Counted from the first letter of the stretch, positions 50,431 through 60,520 are shown. The stretch is 64,000 bases of DNA from Okeania sp. KiyG1 (GCF_014132355.1 NZ_BLZO01000033.1:62001-126000), one strand, 5' to 3'. Notes: generated by a model from the sequence alone, not told the origin. Numbers and translations are program-made.

Positions 50431-50925
50431 TATATGCAATATGCACACATTCATTGATGCCTGATATGCGATCGCTGATTTTGGAATGAAAGTAGCAAAT
50501 GTTACCATATTAAATTCCGTACTTAAACTGGGACAATATTTTTTCTTTCTACTAAAAATTACTTACATTTAAAGTAAAATAAATAACATAAGTATTTAAG
50601 CGCTTGCACGATTGATACTATTCTTTTACGCTTCCAGTAAAGATTCTAGGATTAAATCTTATTTCTCTAAAAGCCTTTTATAGTAGAGCTTATAAGATAT
50701 TTAGCGTATGACTTATATATTATTTATTTTAAAAAATAACGATCGAGATCATTTATTGTAATGATTTTGATCACGGTATAAAAAAATTAATCAGAATAAA
50801 AATAGATATAGGGAAACAGGCAATGCGTCTATCAATACAAAGGTAGAGTATTACTAAAACATGGCCTGAAAATAAATTTAATAGTAGCTAATTACACACA
50901 CACACACACAAACCAAACGAATACT
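50431..50925. other. Long leader region of the PEP-CTERM gene
   Basis: Unique AT-rich DNA with one HIP1 site (50468) and no gene. ACACACACACACACACA at 50894-50911 is a dinucleotide repeat 15 bp before the ATG, where a ribosome site would be expected. Its length could vary by slippage and affect translation (inference). Confidence 0.55.
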
Positions 50926-51573
50926 ATGATTAACAATCTAATTAACTCTAAATTCTTTGCAGGTCTAACTGCTACAGTTGCATTTACTGGGGTAATGGTT
51001 AATGCTGGTGTTGCTAACGCTGCTGCTCTGATTGGGGAATTGCAACTTGCTGGTCTAGGTACTGCTCTAATTTCAGAAGAGCAACTGAGTTTCAATCCAA
51101 ATCCAACTACTCTTTTTCTTAGCCCTATTACTGCAACAGGAAGTTTTAATCAGTTTGCTGGTATAAATACAACTATCGAAGGACCTATATCATTTAATCC
51201 ATTTGGAGCACCCGATCCATTCATAAATTTTGGTGGTGGTAATGAATTTAGTCTTGAACAAGCTGAAATAGGAGAAGTTATCCAGAGTGGAAAGAATGCA
51301 TCCGTAGATATACTCCTCTTTGGAACATTTATCAGCGAAAATGGCGATACAAGTGATGGTGCAGGTAACTTAACACTTCAATTTAACGATACATTAGCAA
51401 GCACAATTGAGCAAAGGCTTGAAAATGGTGAGACACTTACAGCTCAATTTTCTGGTGCTTTGTTCTCTACTACTTCTGTTCCTGAACCAACTGCATTATT
51501 CGGTCTTGGTGTAGTTGCTACAGGTTTAGTTGCTAGTCGCAAAAGAAATAAAGACTCTAAAGTAAAAATCTAG
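50926..51573 (+). CDS. PEP-CTERM sorting-domain protein
   Basis: 215 residues. A signal peptide (FFAGLTATVAFTGVMVNAG, cleavage near ANA-AA at about 35) precedes a Gly/Asn/Phe-rich secreted domain with no recognised fold. The last 30 residues are a PEP-CTERM signal: VPEPTALFGLGVVATGLVA then RKRN, i.e. PEP motif, membrane helix and basic tail, recognised by an exosortase. Such proteins are exported and probably tied to the cell surface or exopolysaccharide. No exosortase is nearby. The gene stands alone, and a strong hairpin terminator lies about 225 bp downstream. Confidence 0.92.
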   Translation: MINNLINSKFFAGLTATVAFTGVMVNAGVANAAALIGELQLAGLGTALISEEQLSFNPNPTTLFLSPITATGSFNQFAGINTTIEGPISFNPFGAPDPFINFGGGNEFSLEQAEIGEVIQSGKNASVDILLFGTFISENGDTSDGAGNLTLQFNDTLASTIEQRLENGETLTAQFSGALFSTTSVPEPTALFGLGVVATGLVASRKRNKDSKVKI

Positions 51574-51798
51574 TGATGGGTGAGCGATACCTTTACTCTA
51601 ATTGATCGTAGCGATATTAGAGTGAGTATACGAATATTCTCAGAGATTATGTGAATCTTCTGAAATACTTGGTTTAGTTTGATTTGCTGGTGTAGGTATT
51701 TTATCTAAAAAGAAATCAGCCAATAAGTCTTAAATCAAATCAATTTTTACTAAATTAAAATTCTGATAATTTTCTCCTTTTCAAAATTATATTATGAG

Positions 51799-51828
51799 AG
51801 AGCTTCTTATAACCAAGAAGCTCTTTTT
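51799..51828 (+). terminator. Rho-independent terminator
   Basis: A ten-base perfect stem AGAGCTTCTT / AAGAAGCTCT with loop ATAACC, followed by TTTTT. It is 225 bp after the PEP-CTERM stop and oriented for it. Confidence 0.85.
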
Positions 51829-51894
51829 GTTATTTTTAAAATGTTATAGCAATTCCCATAGTGGTGAGGTACAAAATTCATTAAAGCAAGGTCA

Positions 51895-52287
51895 TTTCAG
51901 TTATCAGTTATCAGTTATCAGTTATCAGTTATCAGTTATCAGTTATCAGTTATCAGTTATTAGTTATCAGTTATTAGTTATCAGTTATCAGTTATCAGTT
52001 ATCAGTTATCAGTTATCAGTTATCAGTTATCAGTTATCAGTTATCAGTTATCAGTTATCAGTTATCAGTTATCAGTTATCAGTTATCAGTTATCAGTTAT
52101 CAGTTATCAGTTATCAGTTATCAGTTATCAGTTATCAGTTATCAGTTATCAGTTATCAGTTATCAGTTATCAGTTATCAGTTATCAGTTATCAGTTATCA
52201 GTTATCAGTTATTAGTTATCAGTTATTAGTTATTAGTTATCAGTTATCAGTTATCAGTTATCAGTTATCAGTTATCAGTTATTAGTA
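51895..52287 (+). repeat. TTATCAG heptad array, ~56 copies
   Basis: About 390 bp of TTATCAG with a few TTATTAG variants near both ends. It reads as an uninterrupted frame (repeated YQLSVIS) only because 7 and 3 share no factor and no frame meets a stop. It is continuous with element A copy 16, of which it is an enlarged tail. Confidence 0.95.
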
Positions 52288-52450
52288 ACTCCCACTAAAG
52301 CAGGAGGCTTGAAATACTGAACTGAATATTCTCTTGGTCGATTGGATATGGCGAGGAAACCTCGCCATCCCACCCTTCGGGAAGCTGCGCTAACGACCGC
52401 TTTTTCATACCCTTAAAAGGGGAGGCTTTGGACCTCATTTTTTGGTAATA
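52288..52450 (-). mobile_element. Element A copy 16 body
   Basis: AGCAGGAGGCTTGAAATACT, TCTCTTGGTCGATTGGATAT, AAAAGGGGAGGCTTTGGACC and TTTTTGGTAATA. With the heptad array it forms one element of about 560 bp starting GGTCATTTCAG at 51889. Confidence 0.75.
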
Positions 52451-52646
52451 ATATCAAATCCGTTTAATTGGACATAAAAAAATTCTTCAATCGTCATAAC
52501 TACGCTCATATTTGTAATTCTTTCTCCTCCTGACTCCTGTAGGGGCGATTTCCGTTCCGGAATGCTCCTAATTACGCGAATCGCCCCTACAACTCCTGAC
52601 TCCTCCTAACTTAACCATTCTATGGCTGTTTAACCGGATTTGATAT
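52451..52646. mobile_element. Element D copy 7
   Basis: ATATCAAATCCGTTTAATTG to TTTAACCGGATTTGATAT. The interior shares AACTACGCTCAT with the copy at 41241. It abuts element A copy 16. Confidence 0.85.
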
Positions 52647-52683
52647 AATAGGAAAAATTAAAAAATATATTAATAGCTAAATA

Positions 52684-53400
52684 CTAATTCCTATTGAATA
52701 ACTTCAAAGCTAAATCTGGTCTATCTGTAATTAATGCAAATACCCCTTGTTTGACAGTTTTAACCATTAATTTTTCATCATTAATCGTCCAAACATAGAT
52801 ATTCTGATTAACCAGTTTCATGCGCCAGACAAAACCAAACTTTATCAATTGATAATTAGGCGAAACAAAATCAGCTTTAGTTGTAAACAAACGAAATTCA
52901 GGAAAGATTTCTGATAATCGAGTAGCGATTAAATTTTGGGGTTTACCAACTCCTAATAACAGTCCAGTTGTAATTCGATTATCAGCTTTTTTGACTGCAA
53001 TAATAGCAGCATCCAGAAAAGATTTAATCACATAATCTTGATAATCTAAATATTTTTTGACTAAATTAACTATCTCCAATTCATATCCCACTTCTTTCAA
53101 CTCAATATCAAGTTTAATTTTCCCCCGACACAACTTCAACACATCCTCTATCAATGGCACATTAAAACCTTTTTGCCGAGAAATATCCAAAAGTTGTTGA
53201 TAACTCAAATCACTAACTTTCATCCCATCAATTGATTCATCGTGAAACGCAACAAATAAATTATCCTGAGTTTTTCTCACATCAAACTCAACCATTGGTA
53301 CACCCAATTCAATAGCTTTTTCAAAAGAAGCTAAAGTATTTTCAAACTCCACCAAGCCAGATGCACCCCGGTGAGCAATAATTAATGGTTTAATAATCAT
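52684..53400 (-). CDS. Glycerophosphodiester phosphodiesterase
   Basis: 238 residues, full length for the bacterial UgpQ-like group. Signature residues: His10-Arg11 in IAHRGASG, Glu20-Asn21 in EFENTL, Glu38 and Asp40 in VEFDVRKT, and His53 in FHDESIDG. The TIM barrel continues with KLDIELKE and WTINDEKLMVKTV near the end (VFALITDRPDLAL). It splits glycerophosphodiesters to glycerol-3-phosphate and an alcohol in lipid turnover. There is no signal peptide, so it is cytoplasmic. An element A begins immediately upstream of the ATG, so native promoter and ribosome site are gone or displaced. Confidence 0.93.
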   Translation of the reverse strand: MIIKPLIIAHRGASGLVEFENTLASFEKAIELGVPMVEFDVRKTQDNLFVAFHDESIDGMKVSDLSYQQLLDISRQKGFNVPLIEDVLKLCRGKIKLDIELKEVGYELEIVNLVKKYLDYQDYVIKSFLDAAIIAVKKADNRITTGLLLGVGKPQNLIATRLSEIFPEFRLFTTKADFVSPNYQLIKFGFVWRMKLVNQNIYVWTINDEKLMVKTVKQGVFALITDRPDLALKLFNRN

Positions 53401-53584
53401 TTCAAGAATTTAGAATTTAGAATTTAGAATTTAGAATTTAGAATTACCTCTTCTTATAAATAAGAGGATTGGATAAAAGGATTTTTTTCTTCTCTTGGTC
53501 GATATTTCAAGCCTCTAGCTTTAACTAGAGGTACTGATAACTGATAACTGAAATGACCCTGCTTTAAACCTTAATTATTCGGTA
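53401..53584 (-). mobile_element. Element A copy 17
   Basis: AATTTAG heptads start 3-4 bp from the glycerophosphodiesterase ATG. The copy continues with ACCTCTTCTTATAAATAAG, TTTCAAGCCTCTAGC, GATAACT heptads and TTAATTATTCGGTAAG. Its end sequence is the start of the next array. Confidence 0.75.
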
Positions 53585-54355
53585 AGTACCTAAAATATAA
53601 CTTTTAACTTTTGACTTTTGACTTTTGACTTCTTCCTTAATTATTCGGTAAGTACCTAAAATATAACTTTTAACTTTTGACTTTTAACTTTTGACTTCTT
53701 CCTTAATTATTCGGTAAGTACCTAAAATATAACTTTTAACTTTTGACTTTTAACTTTTGACTTCTTCCTTAATTATTCGGTAAGTACCTAAAATATAACT
53801 TTTAACTTTTGACTTTTAACTTTTGACTTCTTCCTTAATTATTCGGTAAGTACCTAAAATATAACTTTTAACTTTTGACTTTTGACTTCTTCCTTAATTA
53901 TTCGGTAAGTACCTAAAATATAACTTTTAACTTTTGACTTTTAACTTTTGACTTCTTCCTTAATTATTCGGTAAGTACCTAAAATATAACTTTTAACTTT
54001 TGACTTTTGACTTTTGACTTCTTCCTTAATTATTCGGTAAGTACCTAAAATATAACTTTTAACTTTTGACTTTTAACTTTTGACTTCTTCCTTAATTATT
54101 CGGTAAGTACCTAAAATATCACTTTTAACTTTTGACTTTTAACTTCTTCCTTAATTATTCGGTAAGTACCTAAAATATAACTTTTAACTTTTGACTTTTA
54201 ACTTTTGACTTCTTCCTTAATTATTCGGTAAGTACCTAAAATATAACTTTTAACTTTTAACTTTTGACTTCTTCCTTAATTATTCGGTAAGTACCTAAAA
54301 TATAACTTCTAACTTTTGACTTCTAACTTTTGACTTTTGACTTTTGACTTCTTCC
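53573..54355 (+). repeat. Compound array: 66/59-bp units built on heptads
   Basis: CGGTAAGTACC occurs at 53580, 53646, 53712, 53778, 53844, 53903, 53969, 54035, 54101, 54160, 54226 and 54285, giving spacings of 66 or 59 bp. The 7-bp difference is exactly one TTTTGAC/TTTTAAC heptad. Each unit is an element A end plus TACCTAAAATATAAC plus heptads plus TTCTTCC. Confidence 0.95.
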
Positions 54356-54408
54356 TTTTCTCCCTAATCATAGTCTAATGTGGAGCTGTCACTATATAGC
54401 TATGACAA

Positions 54409-55806
54409 ATGACAAATATACCTCCGAAGCCACCTTCACGGCCAAGGCCAGTGGAACGTGATGAGTGGATTGCAATATTTGTAGCCTTAGCGACTCTTGG
54501 CAGTGTATTTTTCTGGACAACGACTAAAGTAAATAATGGGTTTAATCTATTCTCTAAACCTATTCTTTCTTCACCTAAATCTGAAACAGTTGATAGTCCA
54601 AGTATTAGTACAGAGGAGTCAATCTTTAGCTTAGGCACACCACAACTTAATACCCTGACTGGCGAACCAGAACCAAATTTTGGTCAAGCACTTTCTACTT
54701 CTGAAGAGTTAGAAACAAGTTTGGCTACTCTGACTCCTATTACTGATACTTTTGAGCAGTTAGAGGCAAGTGTTAAAGGTTTGAATCAAGCCAATACTGA
54801 GGCTGAGACAACACTCGAATTAGCCAAACCTCCAAAAGTCCCACAAGTTGGAAATAATTTGGCCACATTAGGTATTGGAAGTATGTTATCTGGATCTCCA
54901 ATGGCAACTCCATCTTTACCTCTGGCCCCTCCAATTCCTAGTTTAACAACAGAGTCATCCACGGGAACTTCTCCTTCTCCAGAGGAGGTAACTTTTAAGT
55001 CACCAGGGGTGAGTGAAGCGGCAACTTCTCCTTCTCCAGAGGTAGAAACTACTGAGTCATCCACGGCCACTTCTCCTTCTCCAGAGGTAGAAACTACTGA
55101 GTCACCAGGGGTGAGTGAAACGGCCACTTCTCCTTCTCCAGAGCAGGCAACTTCTGAAATTCCCTTAGCTGGTACAGCAGCGCCATCTCCTGAAACATCT
55201 CCTATTGGCAAAATTACATTTTCTGATGTTCCAGATGATTTTTGGGCCAGTAATTTCATTCAACCTTTGAGAGAACGTGATATTATTGCTCAAATTGATA
55301 ACGATAAATTCGAGCCAGATAAACCTGTAACACGAGCCGAATTAGCTACTCAAATTCCTCAAGTATTTGAGGAAAAATCAACAGGAAGTGCTATTAAATA
55401 TAAGGATGTACCAGCAGATTTACCAACTCAAAAAGAAATTCAAACAGCTACTAAATCTGGTTTTTTGAGTGGGTATCCAGGAAATGTTTTTCGTCCAGAA
55501 CAAGAAGTACCAAGATTACAGGTATTGGTTGCTTTAGCTAGTGGCTTAAATCTGGAAATTCCATCAAATCCTGATCAGGTTTTAAGTATTTATAAAGACA
55601 AAGAAAAAATACCTGATTGGGCTAAGGAAAAAGTAGCAGCAGCTACTGCAACTGGATTGGTAGTAAATCATCCAGATGTAACAACTTTGAATCCAAATGA
55701 ACCTGCTACTCGTGCTGAAGTTACAGCTATGTTTTATCAGGCATTAGTAAGATTAGGAAGGGTAGAGGAGGTTTCCTCTGAGTATATTGTTACTCCAAAA
55801 AATTAA
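54409..55806 (+). CDS. SLH-domain protein with single membrane anchor
   Basis: 465 residues. One membrane helix near 20-37 (WIAIFVALATLGSVFFW), then a Thr/Ser/Pro-rich linker to about 265 that includes near-identical repeats (TSPSPEVETTESS), then SLH-like repeats at about 268-330, 335-395 and 400-455 (ITFSDVPDDFWASNFIQPL; PVTRAELATQI; EPATRAEVTAMFYQ). SLH domains bind peptidoglycan-linked polymers, so the protein probably spans from the inner membrane to the wall. The start is the second of two nearby ATGs; the first is out of frame. There is no clear ribosome site. The repeat array upstream leaves about 50 bp of unique leader. Confidence 0.88.
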   Translation: MTNIPPKPPSRPRPVERDEWIAIFVALATLGSVFFWTTTKVNNGFNLFSKPILSSPKSETVDSPSISTEESIFSLGTPQLNTLTGEPEPNFGQALSTSEELETSLATLTPITDTFEQLEASVKGLNQANTEAETTLELAKPPKVPQVGNNLATLGIGSMLSGSPMATPSLPLAPPIPSLTTESSTGTSPSPEEVTFKSPGVSEAATSPSPEVETTESSTATSPSPEVETTESPGVSETATSPSPEQATSEIPLAGTAAPSPETSPIGKITFSDVPDDFWASNFIQPLRERDIIAQIDNDKFEPDKPVTRAELATQIPQVFEEKSTGSAIKYKDVPADLPTQKEIQTATKSGFLSGYPGNVFRPEQEVPRLQVLVALASGLNLEIPSNPDQVLSIYKDKEKIPDWAKEKVAAATATGLVVNHPDVTTLNPNEPATRAEVTAMFYQALVRLGRVEEVSSEYIVTPKN

Positions 55807-55875
55807 AGTTATCTGTCTTTTTTTGATGAACAGTTTTTCTCTAAATATTTACCCTAAATAATCAATGTCTAAAAC

Positions 55876-55900
55876 ACCCGGTTTCTCCTAGAGACCGGGT
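55876..55900 (+). terminator. Hairpin after SLH gene
   Basis: ACCCGGTTTC and GAGACCGGGT form a ten-base stem with one mismatch and a TCCTA loop. There is no proper T-run. It resembles a dispersed cyanobacterial CCGGTTTCT palindrome and may end transcription. Confidence 0.55.
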
Positions 55901-56158
55901 TGCTAATATTAAGGAAGAAGGAAGAAGGAAGAGGGAAGAAGGAAGAAGGAAAAATCTTGATTTTGCTTTCCCTTTCTTGATTTTGCTTCTAAGACTAATT
56001 ACTTTATTTCATTAATATAAAAAATTTTATGTTATGCCAACTTGAAAAAAGAATACTATACTTAAGTAACACTTCAATTATTAAGTAATTAACATATACT
56101 GAATAAACTTTTGGTAATTATTAACCAGTTATTGTTAACTATTCTTATTTTTACTGAT
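55901..56158. other. Intergenic, GAAGGAA heptads and unique DNA
   Basis: GAAGGAA heptads at 55911-55950. 56040-56110 (ACTATACTTAAGTAACACTTC, TTAAGTAATTAACA) is similar to 60825-60880, so it is a dispersed repeat. No gene. Confidence 0.55.
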
Positions 56159-56335
56159 ATATAGCAATCAGGAATCAGATGTGAGAATTGAGGTGTTTTT
56201 TAAAGCATAGAATATAGCAGTTTTTTGATTCTTATGTATTCGTTTCTTCCCTATTCCCTCCATACCTATTCCCTCCATACCTATTCCCTAGAACAAAAGT
56301 ATCCAATATCTCACAACTCAAATCATATTGCTATA
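56159..56335. mobile_element. Element F copy 1
   Basis: TATAGCAATCAGGAATCAGA to AACTCAAATCATATTGCTAT, 177 bp, with GTGAGAATTGAG near one end and ATCTCACAACTC near the other. An inverted copy is at 60521-60694. Confidence 0.8.
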
Positions 56336-56490
56336 GCAACGAACAAGTTGCTTAGGACTTATGCTGATGATGAACCTCAGACAGGGAAATGTTTTTCCCC
56401 TGTTCCCTGTTCCGGTGTTCCCTGTTCCCTGCTATAACTGATAACTGATAACTGTTAACTGATAACTGAAATGACTCCCCCACTCCCCTT

Positions 56491-57936
56491 ATGCTCCGAA
56501 AAGTACAAAATTTATTATTACAACTAGCTGAAATTTTTACAACTCCTCTGCTTTTTGTCGGGGATACTTATATATCTTTAACTTTACTTTTAAAATTATG
56601 TTTATATTTAATTACAGTTTTTATATTCGGTAGAATCTTCAAAAATTTACTCAAAAAAGTATTTTTAGTAAAACTAGGTATAGATGAAGCTAATAGAGAG
56701 GCAATATCTACAATATTTAGCTATGGAATGAGTACCCTGGGTGTGATAGTTATTCTACAAACACAAGGTTTTAATGTCTCTTCATTAGCAGTTTTAGCCG
56801 GGGGTTTAGGTGTAGGTATTGGTTTAGGATTTCAGAATATTACCAAAAACTTTATTAGTGGTTTGAATGTACTGATAGAAAGACCGATAAAAATAGGAGA
56901 TTTTATTGAATTAGATAATGATTTAGGTTTTGTGGAAGAAATTGGTTTGCGTTCAACTAGAATTAGAACATTACAGGGTAGTCACATAATTATTCCTAAC
57001 GGGATTTTAATAGAAGGAAAAATACATAACTTAAGCTACGATAGTTCTAAAGGTAGGATTGAACTTGATATTTTTGTATCTGATGATAGTGACCCAGTGT
57101 TAGTTACAGAAACGGTACTAATGTCAGCTTATATGGAACCTGTAGTATTACGAGAACCACCTCCAAAAGTTTTGTTTCTGGGGTTTGAAGATAACGCTTT
57201 TAAGTTTCAATTATGGGTATGGGTAAAGGAAATTTATAATCAACCAGTTTATATGAGTTCTTTACGGTTTATTATCTACAATAATTTACATCAACAGGGT
57301 ATTTTAATTCCTTGGGAGCATATTAATATATACCTAAAGAATCCACAAGAATCACAACATTTAGAATCATCTCAAAATACTGTTCTTCATGGAGTAAAAA
57401 ACCATCCGTCTATATCTAGTAAACCTCTATCAGCTAGAGATTTATTATTACAAGTTACTTATTTTGAAAACTTTACTGATGTTGAGTTACGAAAATTGAT
57501 AGAAGTAGGGTATAGAAAACGTATTAGAACATCAAGTATTTTATTCCATGAAGGAGACCCTGGTGATACTTTTTATATTATCCTTTCAGGTTCAGTAGAA
57601 GTCTTTGTTGAAAAAATTAATAAGCATCTAACTACTCTAAAAGCTGGCAATTTTTTTGGAGAATTAGCTTTAATGTTAGGTACTCCTCGTACTGCTTCTG
57701 TCCGGGCGCTTGAAGATACAATTTTATTTGCTATTCACAAAAAAGGCTTTGAAAAAATATTACATGAAAATCCAGAATTAGCTGAGGTAATTGTGCAAGA
57801 GTTGGGTAAACATCAAGAAGAATTATCTGAACGTCAAAATGAACTTAGAAGATTGGGATTAGTTGACGCAGAAGAAGATGATAAAAATCCTGTAGTTTGG
57901 GTCAGAAATCGTCTGAAAAATTTGTTTAATTTATAA
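56491..57936 (+). CDS. MscS-type channel with cyclic-nucleotide-binding domain
   Basis: 481 residues. Membrane helices at about 23-45, 70-90 and the pore helix (LAGGLGVGIGLGFQNITKNF, near 98-117), then the MscS beta domain (IERPIKIGDFIELD; GSHIIIPNGILI). After a linker, residues about 320-450 form a cNMP-binding domain with the phosphate cassette FGELALMLGTPRTASVRA. MscS channels vent solutes under osmotic stress. MscS fusions with such a domain have reduced tension gating and are thought to answer cyclic nucleotides. The tail is coiled (GKHQEELSERQNELRRLG). Heptads and a C-tract precede the ATG, and no ribosome site is evident. Confidence 0.92.
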   Translation: MLRKVQNLLLQLAEIFTTPLLFVGDTYISLTLLLKLCLYLITVFIFGRIFKNLLKKVFLVKLGIDEANREAISTIFSYGMSTLGVIVILQTQGFNVSSLAVLAGGLGVGIGLGFQNITKNFISGLNVLIERPIKIGDFIELDNDLGFVEEIGLRSTRIRTLQGSHIIIPNGILIEGKIHNLSYDSSKGRIELDIFVSDDSDPVLVTETVLMSAYMEPVVLREPPPKVLFLGFEDNAFKFQLWVWVKEIYNQPVYMSSLRFIIYNNLHQQGILIPWEHINIYLKNPQESQHLESSQNTVLHGVKNHPSISSKPLSARDLLLQVTYFENFTDVELRKLIEVGYRKRIRTSSILFHEGDPGDTFYIILSGSVEVFVEKINKHLTTLKAGNFFGELALMLGTPRTASVRALEDTILFAIHKKGFEKILHENPELAEVIVQELGKHQEELSERQNELRRLGLVDAEEDDKNPVVWVRNRLKNLFNL

Positions 57937-58093
57937 TTATAGTAAGCATTCAGCCGTCAGCTATCAGTTATACCAATTTGATAAATGTTTGTTACAAATG
58001 GTAGAAGGAAGGAAGAGGGAAGAAGGAAGAAGGAGTAAATATTGAAGAAGAATAAAAAGTTACTGCTAAAGTCTCCTTCCCTAACCTTAGAAA
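57937..58093. other. Short repeat-rich gap
   Basis: GTAAGCATTCAGCCGTCAGC (a C end) and GAAGGAAGAGG heptads at 58008-58035. No gene. Confidence 0.5.
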
Positions 58094-58564
58094 TAATTAG
58101 AGTTTGCTGATTAAATCTAAAACCACTGAGATATAAAGCTAGAGCGCATTTTTTAGTTAAAAAAAGTCCAAGCTTAATGGTCATAATGGTTCAAAAAATT
58201 AGCATTTTAGGCGGCTTTGTTGCGCAGAATAATCCCTTTATTATTCTGTAAGCATTCAGCTATTAGCTCTCAGCTAGCCTCCTCCGGAGGAACTGCGGAC
58301 TTCAGCAACAAGACTCTCTCATACTAGGACAGTGTTTAAATTAATATAGACTTTAAGGGCAAGGAAGGCAACTTTTATAGTAAGACAATTAATAAAACTT
58401 TTATCCTAAACTAAAAGCAATAGCTGATAGCTGATGGCTGACGGCTGTTTGCGCAGCATTCCGGAGGAAATGCTTACATTATTCTTCCTCCTACCTCCTC
58501 TATAATTCCCATTTATCCTGTCTCTTACTCTTACCCATAAGACTTTTTCAACAAACCCTAATTA
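58094..58564. mobile_element. Element B copy 4 with nested element C
   Basis: TAATTAGAGTTTGCTGATTA at the left and TCAACAAACCCTAATTA at the right. Between, 58248-58477 is a C element (GTAAGCATTCAGCTATTAG to ATTCCGGAGGAAATGCTTAC) whose interior matches the C copy at 33395. Confidence 0.75.
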
Positions 58565-58651
58565 TTCATTATTAATTGCTGTTAATTTAGTTCCTCCGCA
58601 GGAGGCTAGCTGACTGCTAATGGCTATTTCGCAGCATTCCGGAGGAAATGC

Positions 58652-58895
58652 TTACCGATAAATTGTGGTTTAAAGCTTCCCCTTTTCAGGGAAAAAAGAA
58701 AAAAATTTTCATGATTAGTCAATCCTTTTCTTTTCAAGGAGAGGTCATTTCAGTTATCAGTTATCAGTTATCAGTACCTCTGCAATAAGGAGGCTTGACC
58801 TTGGCGAATATTCTTTTTTTTTATCCCCTTAAAAGGGGAAGCTAATGCCCACAATTTTTCGGTAATTATTAATTATTAATTATTAATTATTAATT
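58652..58895. mobile_element. Two element A copies, tail to tail (copy 18)
   Basis: A first A (TTACCGATAAATTGTGG to AAGGAGAGGTCATTTCAG) and a second inverted A (GTACCTCTGCAATAAGGAGG to TTTTTCGGTAATT) share central TTATCAG heptads. Flanking TTAATTA heptads at 58862-58895 provide the stop of hisC. Confidence 0.75.
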
Positions 58896-60031
58896 GCTGA
58901 AAAAATACCTTTAATTCTCTCAATTGTACGCTGATTTTCTTCAGGAGTTCCTACCGTAATTCTTAAACCAACACCTGTATGACGAATTAAAGTACCCTGA
59001 TTTTTAAGTTGCTGCATCAAATTATTTAAACCTTCTTCCTGAGACAGATTTTCTCCTAATAAATTTAACCATTTATCCGTAAGTCTGGCATAAAAGAAAT
59101 TAGCCGTACTTTCCCAAACTTGTAGAGCTGAAATTTCCCCAAAACTATCAAATAACTTAGTTCTTTCTCTCAAAATTTCCGGTATAAAAGATAGAACCTC
59201 TTGCCTGTAAGTAAGCACTAATTTAGCAGCAGCTTGAGAAAAACTTGGTAAATTGTAAGGAAGACGAACTTTTTCCAAATTAATAATAACTTCTGGATGA
59301 GCGATCGCGTATCCGACTCGGAGGGAAGCTAATCTAAAGGCTTTAGAAAATGTTCTTAAAATTACCCAATTAGGATGTTGGTTTAATTGTTCAGCTACAG
59401 TAGTCTGACTAAACTCAAAATAGGCTTCATCAATTACTACCATAATTTCTTCAGGCAAACTAAGTAACCATTCTAATTCTTGAGCAGTTAAAGCATTCGC
59501 TGTAGGAGAGTTTGGGTTAACAACAAATACTACTTTTACAGTCGGATTTTTTGTTTGATTAATAGCATCCTGAGCTGCAGAAATATCTATTTCAAAGTTT
59601 GCCTCATTTCTACCAACATTGACTATGGGAATACCAAGAGTTTTGGCAAGAATAGAATACATAGAAAAAGTAGGAGTAGCAGTTAAAATAGAACCTTCTT
59701 CTCCTAAACAAGTAGCAATTAAAATAGAACGAATTAACTCATCTGAGCCATTACCAACAGAAATATTATCGGCAGAAATATTAGCCGATGGAGTTGCTTC
59801 ATTCACATATTGAGCTATAGCTTCTTTAAGTTGGAAATGACCGCCATCTGGATAACGGTTTGTTTCAATTAATTCTCGATAATTTCCAGCTAACTTTTGT
59901 TTTAAATCATCTGATAAATCATAAGGACATTCATTAGTATCCAGTCTATCTAAAGGAATTTCTGAACTGCCACCAGGATGAGGTGTATAAGCTTTAAGAT
60001 TACTAAGGTCTGAACGAATAAAAGGTAACAT
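58883..60031 (-). CDS. hisC: Histidinol-phosphate aminotransferase
   Basis: 382 residues, class II PLP aminotransferase of histidine synthesis. It converts imidazole-acetol phosphate plus glutamate to histidinol phosphate. Signature residues: VGNGSDELI (phosphate contact), NPNSPTAN, Asp201 in VIDEAYFEF, and the PLP lysine Lys230 in [17 protein letters not shown]. The start [10 protein letters not shown] fits cyanobacterial homologues. There are no other his genes nearby, as is usual in cyanobacteria. The last codons (AINN) and the TAA come from TTAATTA heptads, replacing the natural end by a few residues. Otherwise intact. Confidence 0.95.
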   Translation of the reverse strand: MLPFIRSDLSNLKAYTPHPGGSSEIPLDRLDTNECPYDLSDDLKQKLAGNYRELIETNRYPDGGHFQLKEAIAQYVNEATPSANISADNISVGNGSDELIRSILIATCLGEEGSILTATPTFSMYSILAKTLGIPIVNVGRNEANFEIDISAAQDAINQTKNPTVKVVFVVNPNSPTANALTAQELEWLLSLPEEIMVVIDEAYFEFSQTTVAEQLNQHPNWVILRTFSKAFRLASLRVGYAIAHPEVIINLEKVRLPYNLPSFSQAAAKLVLTYRQEVLSFIPEILRERTKLFDSFGEISALQVWESTANFFYARLTDKWLNLLGENLSQEEGLNNLMQQLKNQGTLIRHTGVGLRITVGTPEENQRTIERIKGIFSAINN

Positions 60032-60058
60032 GAATTTTTTAGAGTTATTTTTGCATCC

Positions 60059-60449
60059 TAATTAGGGTTTGCTGAAAAAGTCTTTTAGTAGGGGTAGGAG
60101 ACAGGATTAAACAATTAATAATTAATAATTAATAATTAATAATTAATTATTACCTCGAGAGTGAAAACGGAATTGATTGACTAATCATGAAAATTTTTTC
60201 TCTCTTGGTCGATTGGATATGGTTAGGAAACCCATCCATCCCTCGACCGCTTGTTTCTCTTTAAAAGGAGAGGATTTTTACCTTAATTATTGGCTAACAA
60301 TTGTCAGAATGATGTTTCTGCCCAAGTCTTGCCTAAAATACTAATTTTTTGAGCATAAAGAGCTGAAAAATTTGCACTTTTTTCGACCCCAAAAAAGTTA
60401 AAGCCTTTATATGTCAATGCTTTTAGATTTAATCAGCAAGCCCTAATTA
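60059..60449. mobile_element. Element B copy 5 with nested element A copy 19
   Basis: The ends are TAATTAGGGTTTGCTGAAAA and TCAGCAAGCCCTAATTA. 60112-60293 is an A element (AATTAAT heptads, ACCTCGAGAGTGAAAACGG, GGTCGATTGGATATGG, AAAGGAGAGGATTTTTACC). It begins 28 bp upstream of the hisC ATG. Confidence 0.8.
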
Positions 60450-60520
60450 GAGGATGTCATTTATTATAGACTTTGCCACAATTTTTGGAAATAGGAAACT
60501 GTTAAGAAAGAGTTGATTTC

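Noticed and set aside
51794-52285. A 163-residue protein of YQLSVIS repeats
   Set aside because: Pure translation of the TTATCAG heptad array. The first codons overlap a transcription terminator.
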